A stretch of 64,000 nt of DNA from NCBI RefSeq assembly GCF_041435435.1, contig NZ_CP108494.1:3754501-3818500 (forward strand). The letters are read 5' to 3'. This DNA is from Streptomyces sp. NBC_01241. Lineage in GTDB: Bacteria > Actinomycetota > Actinomycetes > Streptomycetales > Streptomycetaceae. A program made the translations under genes and the position numbers. The notes under the pieces were generated by a model. The model ran no database searches. It was not told the origin of the DNA and worked only from the letters and a program-made list of their open reading frames with translations. Below, piece by piece: positions 44,525 to 53,422 of the stretch (its first letter is position 1; every line of letters begins with the position of its first letter).

Positions 44525-45007
44525 GTGAAGCAACTACGGCTCGGGATACTGGCCGGCCTCTTCGTCGCGGCTGGGGTGCTCTCCTGGGGCGGCGCCCGCC
44601 TCTGGGACTCGCTGAGCAGCCTGCCGAGCGTTCCCCTCGCCGCGCCGATCGTGCTCGCCGTGATCGCCGCCATCCTGCTCGCGACGGCACTCTCCATCCG
44701 TTCCCGGCTGCGCGCCCAGCGCGAGCGCCGGCCGGGAGCCAAGGGCGTCGAGCCCCTGATGGCGGCCCGGGCAGTCGTCTTCGGCCAGGCCAGCGCCCTG
44801 GTCGTCTCCCTGGTCTCCGGCATGTACGGCGGCACGGGCGTCTACCTGCTCGGCTTCCTCGACATCCCGGCCCGCCGCGACCAGGCGATCTACGCGGGCC
44901 TCGCGGTCCTCGCCGGGATCGCGGTGGTGGCCGCGGCCCTCTGGCTCGAACGCATCTGCAAACTCCCGGAAGACGAGGACAAGGACAAGAGCTCGGCGGC
45001 CGCGTAG
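44525..45007 (+). CDS. DUF3180 membrane protein
   Basis: The 160-aa protein has four transmembrane segments (about 7-22, 37-57, 85-105 and 120-142) and ends in an Asp/Glu/Lys/Ser-rich tail. DUF3180 proteins are found with folate genes in actinobacteria; their function is unknown. The GTG at 44525 starts VKQLRLGILAGLFVAAG, directly before the first helix, with AAGGGCGG upstream. It ends 38 nt from the convergent folE gene. A link to folate or pterin transport is only guilt by association. Confidence 0.88.
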   Translation: MKQLRLGILAGLFVAAGVLSWGGARLWDSLSSLPSVPLAAPIVLAVIAAILLATALSIRSRLRAQRERRPGAKGVEPLMAARAVVFGQASALVVSLVSGMYGGTGVYLLGFLDIPARRDQAIYAGLAVLAGIAVVAAALWLERICKLPEDEDKDKSSAAA

Positions 45008-45045
45008 GAGCCACCGAGCTCTCCCCCCACAGGCCGCTGGGGAAC

Positions 45046-45651
45046 TCAGCGCGCCATGATCAGGCTCATGGCCTCGGCGCGCGTCGCGGGGTCGCGGAGC
45101 TGTCCGCGGACCGCCGAGGTCAGCGTCTTGGCGCCGGGCTTGCGGATACCGCGCATCGACATGCACATGTGCTCGCACTCGATGACGACGATGACGCCGC
45201 GCGGCTCCAGGATCTCCATGAGCGAATCGGCGATCTGGGTGGTGAGCCGCTCCTGGACCTGCGGACGCCGGGCGAACACATCGACGAGACGGGCCAGCTT
45301 CGACAGACCGGTGATCTTGCCGCTGGTCGCCGGAATGTACCCGACGTGCGCGACGCCCCTGAACGGCACCAGGTGGTGTTCACAGGTACTGAAGACTTCG
45401 ATGTCCTTGACCAGCACCATCTCGTCGTGGCCCAGGTCGAACGTGGTCGTCAGGACATCCTCGGGCTCCTGGTAGAGGCCCGCGAATATCTCCTTGTACG
45501 CCCTTGCCACCCGGCCCGGTGTCTCGCGCAGTCCCTCACGGTCCGGATCCTCGCCCACCGCGAGAAGAAGTTCACGTACGGCGGCCTCGGCCCGCTTCTC
45601 GTCGAACTCGCCGATCGGACCCTGGCCGTCCAACGTCACCGGGTCGGTCAT
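45046..45651 (-). CDS. folE: GTP cyclohydrolase I FolE
   Basis: FolE opens GTP to dihydroneopterin triphosphate, the first step of folate synthesis. The 201-aa protein has the zinc and substrate motifs FSTCEHHLVPF and IECEHMCMSMRGI and the helix AVRELLLAVGEDPDREGLRE, with GLSKLARLVDVFARRPQVQE, so it is of the standard zinc-dependent FolE1 type. The ATG at 45651 (MTDPVTLDGQ) has AAGGAACGAGG upstream; the longer frame is not needed. It is transcribed away from the other folate genes but lies directly beside them and downstream of ftsH, with a terminator between. Confidence 0.96.
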   Translation of the reverse strand: MTDPVTLDGQGPIGEFDEKRAEAAVRELLLAVGEDPDREGLRETPGRVARAYKEIFAGLYQEPEDVLTTTFDLGHDEMVLVKDIEVFSTCEHHLVPFRGVAHVGYIPATSGKITGLSKLARLVDVFARRPQVQERLTTQIADSLMEILEPRGVIVVIECEHMCMSMRGIRKPGAKTLTSAVRGQLRDPATRAEAMSLIMAR

Positions 45652-45705
45652 CTGTGCCTCGTTCCTTTGAGCTGTCACCCGCACACGCATCCGCACGGGC
45701 GTACG

Positions 45706-45748
45706 AAAAAGCCGCGCCCCCACAGGCTAGAACCTGCGAGGGCGCGGC
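45706..45748 (-). terminator. Intrinsic terminator of ftsH
   Basis: On the minus strand a 16-position stem (arms 45733-45748 and 45711-45726, two mismatches) with a 6-nt loop is followed by TTTTT at 45710-45706. It sits between the ftsH stop and the folE start. Confidence 0.88.
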
Positions 45749-45798
45749 ATCCATTCCGGACCCGGTACGACCCCGTGACAGGGGCCACACCAGGGCTT

Positions 45799-47829
45799 CT
45801 ATGCCTCGGGCTGGTCCTCCGGGATCACCTCGGTGGCCGGGACGGTGTCCGTGGGGACGACCGAGCCGTTCGCCGCGGCGGCGCCGTTGGTGAGGGCGAG
45901 CTCCTTCGGCGAGAGCACCGGCGGCCGCGTCGACGGAGTGCGTCGGGCGGAGCCGGTCCATGCCGGACGGGACGGACGCTTCACGATCGGGGCGAAGATC
46001 TCGGCGATCTCCTCCTTGCCGAGCGTCTCCTTCTCCAGAAGCTGGAGAACGAGGGCGTCCAGCACGTCACGGTTCTCGACGAGAATCTCCCACGCGTCGT
46101 TGTGCGCGGTCTCGATGAGCTTCTTGACCTCTTCGTCGACGAGGGCCGCGACCTCTTCCGAGTAGTCGCGCTGGTGGCCCATCTCCCGGCCCACGAAGGG
46201 CTCGGTGTTGTCGCCGCCGAACTTGATCGCGCCGAGCCGCTCCGTCATGCCGTACTGCGTGACCATCGCGCGGGCCGTTGCGGTGGCCTTCTCGATGTCG
46301 TTCGCAGCGCCGGTGGTCGGGTCGTGGAAGACCAGCTCCTCGGCCGCGCGCCCGCCCAGCATGTACGCCAGCTGGTCGAGCATCTCGTTGCGCGTCGTGG
46401 AGTACTTGTCCTCCTCCGGGAGCACCATCGTGTAACCGAGGGCGCGGCCGCGGGAGAGGATCGTGATCTTGTGGACCGGGTCCGACTGGGGGGAAGCCGC
46501 CGCGACCAGGGCGTGTCCGCCCTCGTGGTACGCGGTGATCTTCTTCTCCTTCTCGGACATGATCCGGGTCCGCTTCTGCGGGCCCGCCACGACGCGGTCG
46601 ATGGCCTCGTCGAGCATCTTGTTGTCGATCAGCTTCAGGTTGCTGCGCGCCGTGAGGAGCGCCGCTTCGTTCAGCACGTTCGACAGGTCGGCACCGGTGA
46701 AGCCCGGCGTACGACGGGCGACGGCGCCGAGGTCGACGTCCTTCGCTACCGGCTTGCCCTTCTGGTGCACCTTGAGAATTTCGAGACGGCCCTGCATGTC
46801 CGGCCGGTCGACCGCGATCTGCCGGTCGAAGCGGCCCGGGCGCAGCAGCGCCGGGTCGAGGATGTCCGGCCGGTTCGTGGCGGCGATCAGGATGACGCCG
46901 CCCTTCACGTCGAAGCCGTCCATCTCGACGAGCAGCTGGTTCAGCGTCTGCTCGCGCTCGTCGTGACCGCCGCCCATGCCGGCGCCGCGGTGGCGTCCCA
47001 CGGCGTCGATCTCGTCGACGAAGACGATCGCCGGGGCGTTCGCCTTGGCCTGCTCGAAGAGGTCACGGACCCGGCTGGCACCAACACCGACGAACATCTC
47101 GACGAAGTCGGAACCGGAGATCGAGTAGAACGGGACGCCCGCCTCGCCCGCGACGGCGCGTGCGAGCAGCGTCTTGCCCGTACCAGGAGGCCCGTACAGC
47201 AGGACACCCTTGGGAATCTTGGCGCCGACGGCCTGGAACTTCGCCGGCTCCTCGAGGAACTCCTTGATCTCCTGGAGCTCCTCGACGGCCTCGTCCGACC
47301 CCGCCACGTCGGCGAACGTCGTCTTCGGCGTGTCCTTGGTGATCAGCTTGGCCTTGGACTTCCCGAACTGCATGACCCGGGAGCCGCCGCCCTGCATCTG
47401 GTTCATCAGGAACAGGAAGACGACCACGATCAGGACGAAGGGCAGCAGCGAGAGGAGGATCGAGATGAACGGGGACTGCTTCGACGGCGAGACGGTGTAG
47501 CCCTTGTCGATCTTGCCGCTCTCGAACTTCTGCTGCAGCGTGTCGGCCAGCTGGACACCCTGGTCGCCGATGTAGCTCGCCTGGAACTTGCTGCCGGACT
47601 CGCCCGAAAGCTTCTGGTCCTTCTTCAACTCGATCTTGATGATCTGTTCGTCACCGGTGGTCAGCTTGGCCTGCGCCACCTGGTCCTTGCTGATCGCCTG
47701 GATCACCTTGCCGGTGTCCACCGATTCGTAGCCGCCCTTTGAGCCGACGACCTGCATCAACACGACCACGGCGAGGACGGCCAGCACGATCCACATGACC
47801 GGCCCACGGAAGTATCGCTTCACGTCCAT
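45799..47829 (-). CDS. ftsH: ATP-dependent membrane zinc metalloprotease FtsH
   Basis: FtsH extracts and degrades membrane and regulatory proteins. The 676-aa protein has two transmembrane segments (about 10-27 and 118-138) around an external domain. Its AAA+ module has Walker A GPPGTGKT near 207, Walker B FVDEIDAVG and the SRH (ATNRPDILDPALLRPGRFD). The zinc protease motif HEGGH is near 430 (AYHEGGHALVAA). A Pro/Thr/Ala tail follows the protease domain. All catalytic residues are present. The start is ATG 47829, separated from an AGGAGG ribosome site (47855-47860) by a hairpin. An intrinsic terminator follows its end. Confidence 0.97.
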   Translation of the reverse strand: MDVKRYFRGPVMWIVLAVLAVVVLMQVVGSKGGYESVDTGKVIQAISKDQVAQAKLTTGDEQIIKIELKKDQKLSGESGSKFQASYIGDQGVQLADTLQQKFESGKIDKGYTVSPSKQSPFISILLSLLPFVLIVVVFLFLMNQMQGGGSRVMQFGKSKAKLITKDTPKTTFADVAGSDEAVEELQEIKEFLEEPAKFQAVGAKIPKGVLLYGPPGTGKTLLARAVAGEAGVPFYSISGSDFVEMFVGVGASRVRDLFEQAKANAPAIVFVDEIDAVGRHRGAGMGGGHDEREQTLNQLLVEMDGFDVKGGVILIAATNRPDILDPALLRPGRFDRQIAVDRPDMQGRLEILKVHQKGKPVAKDVDLGAVARRTPGFTGADLSNVLNEAALLTARSNLKLIDNKMLDEAIDRVVAGPQKRTRIMSEKEKKITAYHEGGHALVAAASPQSDPVHKITILSRGRALGYTMVLPEEDKYSTTRNEMLDQLAYMLGGRAAEELVFHDPTTGAANDIEKATATARAMVTQYGMTERLGAIKFGGDNTEPFVGREMGHQRDYSEEVAALVDEEVKKLIETAHNDAWEILVENRDVLDALVLQLLEKETLGKEEIAEIFAPIVKRPSRPAWTGSARRTPSTRPPVLSPKELALTNGAAAANGSVVPTDTVPATEVIPEDQPEA

Positions 47830-47833
47830 CCAT

Positions 47834-47860
47834 ACGGGGCGATAACGCCCCGTCCCTCCT
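47834..47860 (-). promoter_or_regulatory. Hairpin between the ftsH Shine-Dalgarno and start codon
   Basis: On the minus strand the order is AGGAGG (47860-47855), one base, ACGGGGCG, loop TTAT, CGCCCCGT (47853-47834), ATGG, then the ftsH ATG at 47829. The linear Shine-Dalgarno spacing is 25 nt, far too long; if the 20-nt hairpin is folded the effective spacing is 5 nt. An out-of-frame ATG at 47833 precedes the true start. Confidence 0.6.
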
Positions 47861-48002
47861 GCCCGTAGGTAAATGCTGCTGTGAGAAAAGACTGTTCTTC
47901 GGACGGTACCCCAGCATTGTCACCCGAGACTGCCGGGGACGTCTGTCAAAATCTGCCTTCGAAGACTCAACGGCGGGAGTCCGGTGAAAGGTTCCCGGCG
48001 CC

Positions 48003-48020
48003 CCGGCCCGGTCGGGCCGG
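48003..48020 (-). terminator. Hairpin after hpt
   Basis: CCGGCCCG-GT-CGGGCCGG forms an 8-bp stem 22 nt after the hpt stop on the minus strand. It has no T run. A terminator role is likely but not certain. Confidence 0.5.
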
Positions 48021-48041
48021 ACCCTGAGGACGGGAAGGCGG

Positions 48042-48596
48042 TCAGCCGCCGTAGACGTGCGGGGCCAGCGTGCCGACGAAGGGGAGGTTGCGGTACTTCT
48101 CCGCGTAGTCCAGCCCGTATCCGACGACGAACTCGTTGGGGATGTCGAATCCGACCCACTTGCAGTCGAGCGCGACCTTGGCCGCGTCCGGCTTGCGCAG
48201 CAGGGTGCAGATCTCCAGGGACGCGGGCTCGCGCGAGCCCAGGTTCGACATCAGCCAGGACAGGGTCAGGCCCGAGTCGATGATGTCCTCGACGATCAGG
48301 ACGTGCTTGCCCTTGATGTCGGTGTCCAGGTCCTTGAGGATCCGGACGACTCCGGAGGACTGGGTGCCCGCGCCGTACGACGAGACGGCCATCCAGTCCA
48401 TCGTGACGGGGGTGGACAGCGCGCGCGCCAGGTCCGCCATCACCATCACCGCGCCCTTGAGGACGCCGACGATGAGCAGGTCCCTGCCCGCGTACTCCGC
48501 GTCGATCTTCGCGGCCAGCTCGACGAGCTTCGCGTCGATCTCTTCCTTGGTGAGGAGCACCGACTGAAGGTCGGTGCCCATGTCCTTCTCGTTCAC
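48042..48596 (-). CDS. hpt: Hypoxanthine phosphoribosyltransferase
   Basis: This purine-salvage enzyme makes IMP and GMP from hypoxanthine or guanine and PRPP. The 184-aa protein carries the PRPP loop LIVEDIIDSGLT at about 99-110, VGVLKGAVMVMADLARAL and a nucleotide-binding C-terminal half with DIPNEFVVGYGLDYAEKYR. The start is GTG 48596; an in-frame ATG at 48581 is an alternative. It is separated from tilS by only 85 nt on the same strand, as in many bacteria where tilS-hpt-ftsH are adjacent. Confidence 0.95.
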   Translation of the reverse strand: MNEKDMGTDLQSVLLTKEEIDAKLVELAAKIDAEYAGRDLLIVGVLKGAVMVMADLARALSTPVTMDWMAVSSYGAGTQSSGVVRILKDLDTDIKGKHVLIVEDIIDSGLTLSWLMSNLGSREPASLEICTLLRKPDAAKVALDCKWVGFDIPNEFVVGYGLDYAEKYRNLPFVGTLAPHVYGG

Positions 48597-48681
48597 CCGC
48601 GTCTCTTTCTCTGCCTGCCCGGTCCGGGGCGATGCCCGGTACCTGCGCGGCCGCTCGCCTGCATTGTCAGCCGCCCGTGCT

Positions 48682-49764
48682 TCAGCTCTGCCGAATCACC
48701 AGTCTGCCACCCTGCCGCCTGGCTTCCACCCGGCCGGGCAGGTTGATGGCCCGCTGGCCGCGCCAGCCGGTGATCAGACGGTCGACTTCCTCGATGTGCC
48801 GGGCGAAGAGGGAACCGGCCGGGGAACCCGCCTCCATGGCGGCCCGGCGCAGCACCCGGCGGCGTACGGCCGGCGGCAGCGCGTACAGCTTGGCGCACTC
48901 CAGCCGGCCCGCGTCGTCCCGAACGGCGCGGTCGGCCTCGGCGGCCCAGGTGTCCAGGGCGTCGGCGTCGTCGCGGGAGAGCTGCGCCGTACGGGCCAGG
49001 GCCTCGACGACGCCCTTGCCCAGCGCCTTCTCCAGGGCGGGCAGGCCCTCGTGGCGCAGTCGGGAGCGGGTGTAGGCGGGGTCGATGTTGTGCGGGTCGT
49101 CCCAGACGGGCAGCGACTGGACGAGGCAGGCCTTGCGGGCGGTCTGCCGGTCGAGCTGGAGGAAGGGGCGGCGGTAGCGGCCCGCCGGTCCCGACGCGGC
49201 AGCCATGCCGGAGAGCGAGCGGATGCCGGAGCCGCGAGCGAGGCCCAGCAGCACCGTCTCCGCCTGGTCGTCTCGGGTGTGGCCGAGCAGGACGGCGGCG
49301 GCGCCGTACCGCTCGGCGGCCGCGTCGAGGGCGGCGTAGCGGGCGTCGCGGGCCGCGGCCTCGGGTCCGCCCTCCTGGCCGACCTGCACGGCGACGGACT
49401 CGACCGGGTCGAGGTGCATGTCGGTGAGGCGGTCGACGACCTCGGCGGCCCGGGTGTCGGAGCCGTCCTGGAGGCCGTGGTCGACGGTGATGCCGCCGGC
49501 CCGGACGTCGAGTTTGCGGGCTTCGAAGGCGAGGGCGGAGGCGAGTGCCATGGAATCGGCGCCGCCGGAGCATGCCACCAGCACCAGGGGGGTATCGGGG
49601 CGTTCGGGGAGTGCGGCGCGCTGTCTGCCCGCGCCGGCTTCGGCAAGCTGGGGGTGCGGGGTGCGCCGGGTGTGTTCGGCGCACCGGGTGTGTTCGGTGA
49701 GTACGTCGTGGAGTACGCGGCGGACCGCCAGGCGTATCGCCGCGACCGCAGGATGGGGACCCAT
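48682..49764 (-). CDS. tilS: tRNA(Ile)-lysidine synthetase TilS
   Basis: TilS converts C34 of tRNA-Ile(CAU) to lysidine so that it reads AUA. The 360-aa protein has the PP-loop ATP site SGGADS at 66-71, the substrate-binding VLLGHTRDDQAETVLLGLAR and the SLSGMAAASGPAG region, followed by a helical C-terminal part. The N-terminal 60 residues before the PP-loop are longer than in E. coli. The ATG at 49764 is preferred over the ATG at 49830 on position: GAAGGGC lies before it. Its order tilS-hpt-ftsH is typical. Confidence 0.94.
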   Translation of the reverse strand: MGPHPAVAAIRLAVRRVLHDVLTEHTRCAEHTRRTPHPQLAEAGAGRQRAALPERPDTPLVLVACSGGADSMALASALAFEARKLDVRAGGITVDHGLQDGSDTRAAEVVDRLTDMHLDPVESVAVQVGQEGGPEAAARDARYAALDAAAERYGAAAVLLGHTRDDQAETVLLGLARGSGIRSLSGMAAASGPAGRYRRPFLQLDRQTARKACLVQSLPVWDDPHNIDPAYTRSRLRHEGLPALEKALGKGVVEALARTAQLSRDDADALDTWAAEADRAVRDDAGRLECAKLYALPPAVRRRVLRRAAMEAGSPAGSLFARHIEEVDRLITGWRGQRAINLPGRVEARRQGGRLVIRQS

Positions 49765-49963
49765 GTCCGGTGCCCTTCGTGAAGTTTGGGGAGGCGCCTC
49801 CGAGTGCCGGGACGGGAAGTCTGCCGTCACTCAGAGTGCGTCGATGGTGACAGAGGTAAGCCGTCCATCGAGCATTGCACGCCTTCCCATGCCCCTACGG
49901 TCCCTCGGATGGGTGATTACCGGCGCGTTCTTGTTCTGTCGTACGCCGTCCGGCCCGTCGTGA

Positions 49964-51097
49964 TCAGGACTCTGCCTTACGGTGCACCCTCGCGATCCAG
50001 TCCGCCGGCTTCGCGATCTCCGCCTTGGTCGGAAGGGTGTTCGGCGAGGTCCAGACCCGGTTGAATCCGTCCATGCCGACCTCCTCGACCGCGGCGCGGA
50101 CGAATCGTTCGCCGTCCCGGTACTGGCGCAGTTTGGCATCGAGACCGAGGAGCTTGCGCAGCGCCTGGTCGAGCCGGCTCGCGCCGCGCGCCCTGCGCTG
50201 CTGGAACTTCTCCCGGATCTCGCCGACGGAGGAGACGACCTCCGGGCCGACGCCGTCCATCACGTAGTCGGCGTGCCCTTCGAGCAGGGACATCACGGCC
50301 GTGAGCCGGCCGAGGATCTCGCGCTGGGCGGGTGTCTGGACGAGTTCGACGAGGCTGCGGCCGCCGTCCTCGCCCTCCTCGCCCTCGGGCCGGCCCCCGG
50401 CCAGGGACTGGGCCGCCTCGCGGAGCCGCTCCAGCACGGTCACCGGGTCGACGTCGGTCTCCTCCAGGAATGACTGGATCTCGCCCTGGAGGTGGTCCCG
50501 GAGCCAGGGCACCCCGGTGAACTGGGTGCGGTGGGTCTCCTCGTGGAGGGCGACCCAGAGCCGGAAGTCGTGCGGGTCGACGTCCAGTTCGCGCTCGACG
50601 TGCACGATGTTCGGGGCGACGAGCAGCAGCCTGCCGCCGCCGTCGGCCGAGGTCGGGAGTTCGCGGGTGACCGGGGCGAACGTCTCGTACTGGCCGAGGA
50701 CCCGGGAGGCGAGGAACGACAGCAGCATCCCCACCTCGACGCCGGTCACCTTGCCGCCGACCGCGCCGAGCACGGCGCCACCGGGGCCGCCGGGGCGCCG
50801 CTCCTGCATCTTGCCCAGCAGGGGGCGGAGCAGTTCGCGGAAGCCCGCGACGTTGGCCTTGATCCAGCCGGCCCGGTCCACGATCAGGACCGGGGTGTCC
50901 TCCGGATCGGTCCCCTCGGGGATCATTCGGGTGAAGGAACGGACGTGCTCCTCCGAGGCCTTGGCATGCCGACGGAGCTCCGCGACGACTTCGCGGGCCT
51001 CCTCCCGGCTGATCTCGGGCCCCGGCCGCACGAGTCGGGTCGCGGTCGCCACCGCGAGATTCCAGTCGACCATCTCGGCACCACCGATGCTCGTCAT
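49964..51097 (-). CDS. Putative zinc metalloprotease, DUF2342 family
   Basis: The 377-aa protein belongs to an actinobacterial family sometimes called coenzyme-F420-biosynthesis-associated or zincin-like. The zinc motif HEETH at 185-189 lies in LWVALHEETHRTQFTGVPWL, and a second conserved glutamate region follows (LLEGHADYVMDGVG). There is no signal peptide, so it is probably cytoplasmic. Its substrate is unknown. The ATG at 51097 (MTSIGGAEMVDW) is the upstream-most start with a good context. It lies between tilS and the D,D-carboxypeptidase on the same strand, and this linkage is conserved in streptomycetes as far as I recall. Confidence 0.88.
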   Translation of the reverse strand: MTSIGGAEMVDWNLAVATATRLVRPGPEISREEAREVVAELRRHAKASEEHVRSFTRMIPEGTDPEDTPVLIVDRAGWIKANVAGFRELLRPLLGKMQERRPGGPGGAVLGAVGGKVTGVEVGMLLSFLASRVLGQYETFAPVTRELPTSADGGGRLLLVAPNIVHVERELDVDPHDFRLWVALHEETHRTQFTGVPWLRDHLQGEIQSFLEETDVDPVTVLERLREAAQSLAGGRPEGEEGEDGGRSLVELVQTPAQREILGRLTAVMSLLEGHADYVMDGVGPEVVSSVGEIREKFQQRRARGASRLDQALRKLLGLDAKLRQYRDGERFVRAAVEEVGMDGFNRVWTSPNTLPTKAEIAKPADWIARVHRKAES

Positions 51098-51146
51098 GCG
51101 TCAACGGTACGTGCTCGGGTCCGTCCGCGGTGTGGTGTCGACCGGC

Positions 51147-52652
51147 TCACCCGGCTCGGGTGGCAAGGCTGGTGGCGAGGGCGTCGAGGGAGGACTGCGC
51201 CTCGGAGGGGGATGTCGTACCGGAGGCCAGGAAGGCGAAGGCGAGCAGCCGGCCCTGCCGGTCGACGACCGTCCCGGCGAGGGAATTCACTCCGGTGAGG
51301 GTGCCGGTCTTGGCGCGGATCAAGCCGGTGCCCGCGGACTTCTCGGTGTAACGGCCGCTGAGGGTGCCGCTGAACCCGGCCACGGGAAGGCCGGTGAGGA
51401 CGGGGCGCAGTTCCGGGTAGTGCGGGTCGGCGGCGCGGGCGAGGAGGCCGGCCAGCAGTCCGGCGGTGACCTTGTCCTTGCGGTTGAGCCCGCTGCCGTC
51501 GGCGAAGTTCGCGCCGGTCAGCGGCAGGTGGAGCTTCTTGAGCTGTGCGGTGACGGCCCGTCGGCCGCCCGCGAAGTCGGCCGGTTCGCCCGTGGCCAGG
51601 GCGGTCTGCCGGGCGAGTGCCTCGGCGATGTCGTTGTCGCTGTTGGTCAGGGCCCGTTCGACCAGGGCGGAGAGCGGGACGGAGAGGTGTTCGGCGACCG
51701 GCCGGGACCCGCCGGCCGGGCGGCCGGGCGCCGGGCCGGACCCGGTGGCGATCCCGGCGTCGTGGAGCAGCTTGCCGAAGGTCCGGGCAGTGTCACCGGC
51801 CGGGTCCTCGCTGCGCGGGGCGGGTCCGCTGTCGGTGCTGTCGAGCCTGCCCTCGCGGGTCATCAGGGCGGTGACGGGCGCGATGTTCTCGTTGGGGCCG
51901 ATCGGGTGCCGCGCGGGACCGGAGTAGCGGGAGGTGTCGTACGTGAGGCGGACCGACTTCACGCCCCGGTCCTTCAGGGCGCGGGCGGTGTCGGCGGCCA
52001 GCTTGCGCAGGGCGGCCTTGTCGAGGGTGGGATCGCCGCCGCCGACCAGGGTGAGGCCGCGGGAGTCCGGGGACGCCCGGACCGTCGTGGCGATGCGGTG
52101 GCCGGGGCCGAGCGCGCTCAGCGCGGCGACCGAGGTGGCGATCTTGACGGTGGAGGCGGGCGTCATGGGCGTGTCGGCGCCCTGGCCGTACAGCCGCTCG
52201 CCGGTGGCGGTGTCGATGACGACGGCGGTACGCACGGCGCCCAGGGCGGGGGCCTTCAGCAGGGGGCCGAGGGTGGCGCGGAGGGCGGCCGCCGCGCCGT
52301 CCGGGTTGCCGCGGGCGTCCGGAGCGGCGTTGTCGACCGCGGCGGAGAGCGGGGCAAGGACGGCCGGGGCGCTGGGTGCGGGTTCCGGTCCGGACGGGGT
52401 GACGGGTTCGTGATCTGCGCCACCTGTACGGTTGCGGGCGGCCGCCCAGTCCTGCTCGGCCTTACGCTGACCCGAGTCCCAGGGGCCGGCGGCAAGGACG
52501 ACGCCGGCCGCGAGCATCAGGCCCAGGCCGGCGGAGACAGCCGCGAACTGCCGATCGCTCAACCCACGCAATCTGATCACGCCGCCCGACCGGGCGAGCC
52601 TGCTCAGCTTGTCCAGCGGGTTGACCGATGGTCCTTTCACCGGCTCGTCCAC
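51147..52652 (-). CDS. D-alanyl-D-alanine carboxypeptidase, PBP4 (peptidase S13) type
   Basis: This membrane-anchored or secreted penicillin-binding protein trims or cuts peptidoglycan cross-links. The 501-aa chain has an N-terminal cytoplasmic segment, one transmembrane helix at about 40-60, a Pro/Ala linker and an S13 domain. The active-site SxxK is in PASTVKIATS, the SDN in TNSDNDIAEA and the KTG in RAKTGTLTGVN, all intact. An S13 insertion domain lies between SxxK and SDN. The start is uncertain: GTG 52652 (VDEPVKGPSV) is preferred, with AAAGGGG upstream; the frame is open to 52697. It is divergent from ppa. Confidence 0.93.
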   Translation of the reverse strand: MDEPVKGPSVNPLDKLSRLARSGGVIRLRGLSDRQFAAVSAGLGLMLAAGVVLAAGPWDSGQRKAEQDWAAARNRTGGADHEPVTPSGPEPAPSAPAVLAPLSAAVDNAAPDARGNPDGAAAALRATLGPLLKAPALGAVRTAVVIDTATGERLYGQGADTPMTPASTVKIATSVAALSALGPGHRIATTVRASPDSRGLTLVGGGDPTLDKAALRKLAADTARALKDRGVKSVRLTYDTSRYSGPARHPIGPNENIAPVTALMTREGRLDSTDSGPAPRSEDPAGDTARTFGKLLHDAGIATGSGPAPGRPAGGSRPVAEHLSVPLSALVERALTNSDNDIAEALARQTALATGEPADFAGGRRAVTAQLKKLHLPLTGANFADGSGLNRKDKVTAGLLAGLLARAADPHYPELRPVLTGLPVAGFSGTLSGRYTEKSAGTGLIRAKTGTLTGVNSLAGTVVDRQGRLLAFAFLASGTTSPSEAQSSLDALATSLATRAG

Positions 52653-52738
52653 CGTTGACCAGCCCCTTTCGCGAGCACACATCTGCGTGGGGGACACTTA
52701 ATCACCAGTCGTATGTGTTGATCATGGAGGAGCCACCC

Positions 52739-53233
52739 GTGGAGTTCGACGTCACCATCGAGATCCCGAAGGGTTCGCGGAACAAGTACGAGGTGGACCA
52801 CGAGACCGGTCGGATCCGCCTGGACCGTCGACTCTTCACCTCGACCAGCTACCCGGCGGACTACGGTTTCGTCGAGAACACCCTCGGCGAGGACGGCGAC
52901 CCGCTGGACGCGCTGGTCATCCTGGACGAGCCGACCTTCCCCGGCTGCCTCATCAAGTGCCGTGCCATCGGCATGTTCCGGATGACGGACGAGGCCGGCG
53001 GCGACGACAAGCTGCTGTGCGTGCCGGCCTCCGACCCCCGGGTGGAGCACCTGCGCGACATCCACCACGTGTCGGAGTTCGACCGCCTGGAGATCCAGCA
53101 CTTCTTCGAGGTCTACAAGGACCTGGAGCCCGGCAAGTCCGTCGAGGGCGCCGACTGGGTGGGCCGCGCCGAGGCCGAGGCCGAGATCGAAGCCTCCTAC
53201 AAGCGCCTTGAGGCGCAGGGCGGCGCGCACTGA
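52739..53233 (+). CDS. ppa: Inorganic pyrophosphatase (family I)
   Basis: Ppa hydrolyses pyrophosphate and so pulls biosynthetic reactions forward. The 164-aa protein has the family I signature ENTLGEDGDPLDALVI with the metal-binding DGDPLD, and EVDHETGRIRLDRRLFTSTS at the N-terminus. It is a complete, typical bacterial enzyme that would form a hexamer. The GTG at 52739 has GGAGG 8 nt upstream (catggaggagccacccGTG); the open frame to 52628 is unsupported. It is divergent from the D,D-carboxypeptidase gene, with about 85 nt between starts. A hairpin terminator follows. Confidence 0.97.
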   Translation: MEFDVTIEIPKGSRNKYEVDHETGRIRLDRRLFTSTSYPADYGFVENTLGEDGDPLDALVILDEPTFPGCLIKCRAIGMFRMTDEAGGDDKLLCVPASDPRVEHLRDIHHVSEFDRLEIQHFFEVYKDLEPGKSVEGADWVGRAEAEAEIEASYKRLEAQGGAH

Positions 53234-53273
53234 CGACCTGCGGGTCGCGGCCGGCCTCCGGCCGAGGTACGTC

Positions 53274-53299
53274 GCACGGTTCCGTTTACGGTTCCGTGC
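53274..53299 (+). terminator. Hairpin after ppa
   Basis: GCACGGTTCCGT (53274-53285) and ACGGTTCCGTGC (53288-53299) pair at 10 of 12 positions. A shorter GGCCGG-CCT-CCGGCC stem lies just before it. No T run. Confidence 0.55.
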
Positions 53300-53422
53300 C
53301 GGAAGCGGGCGGTACTCCCTCCGAGGGGGTGCCGCCCACTTCGCGTTTGCACCCTTGTCCGTGGCCATACTGGGCAGCAGCGCGACCGAGGACGCGCAGC
53401 CGATGAGGAGCGAGGTCGAGTC

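Noticed and set aside
45169..47742. An 857-codon plus-strand open frame opposite ftsH and folE
   Set aside because: Same reason: antisense to two certain genes, with shadow-type composition.
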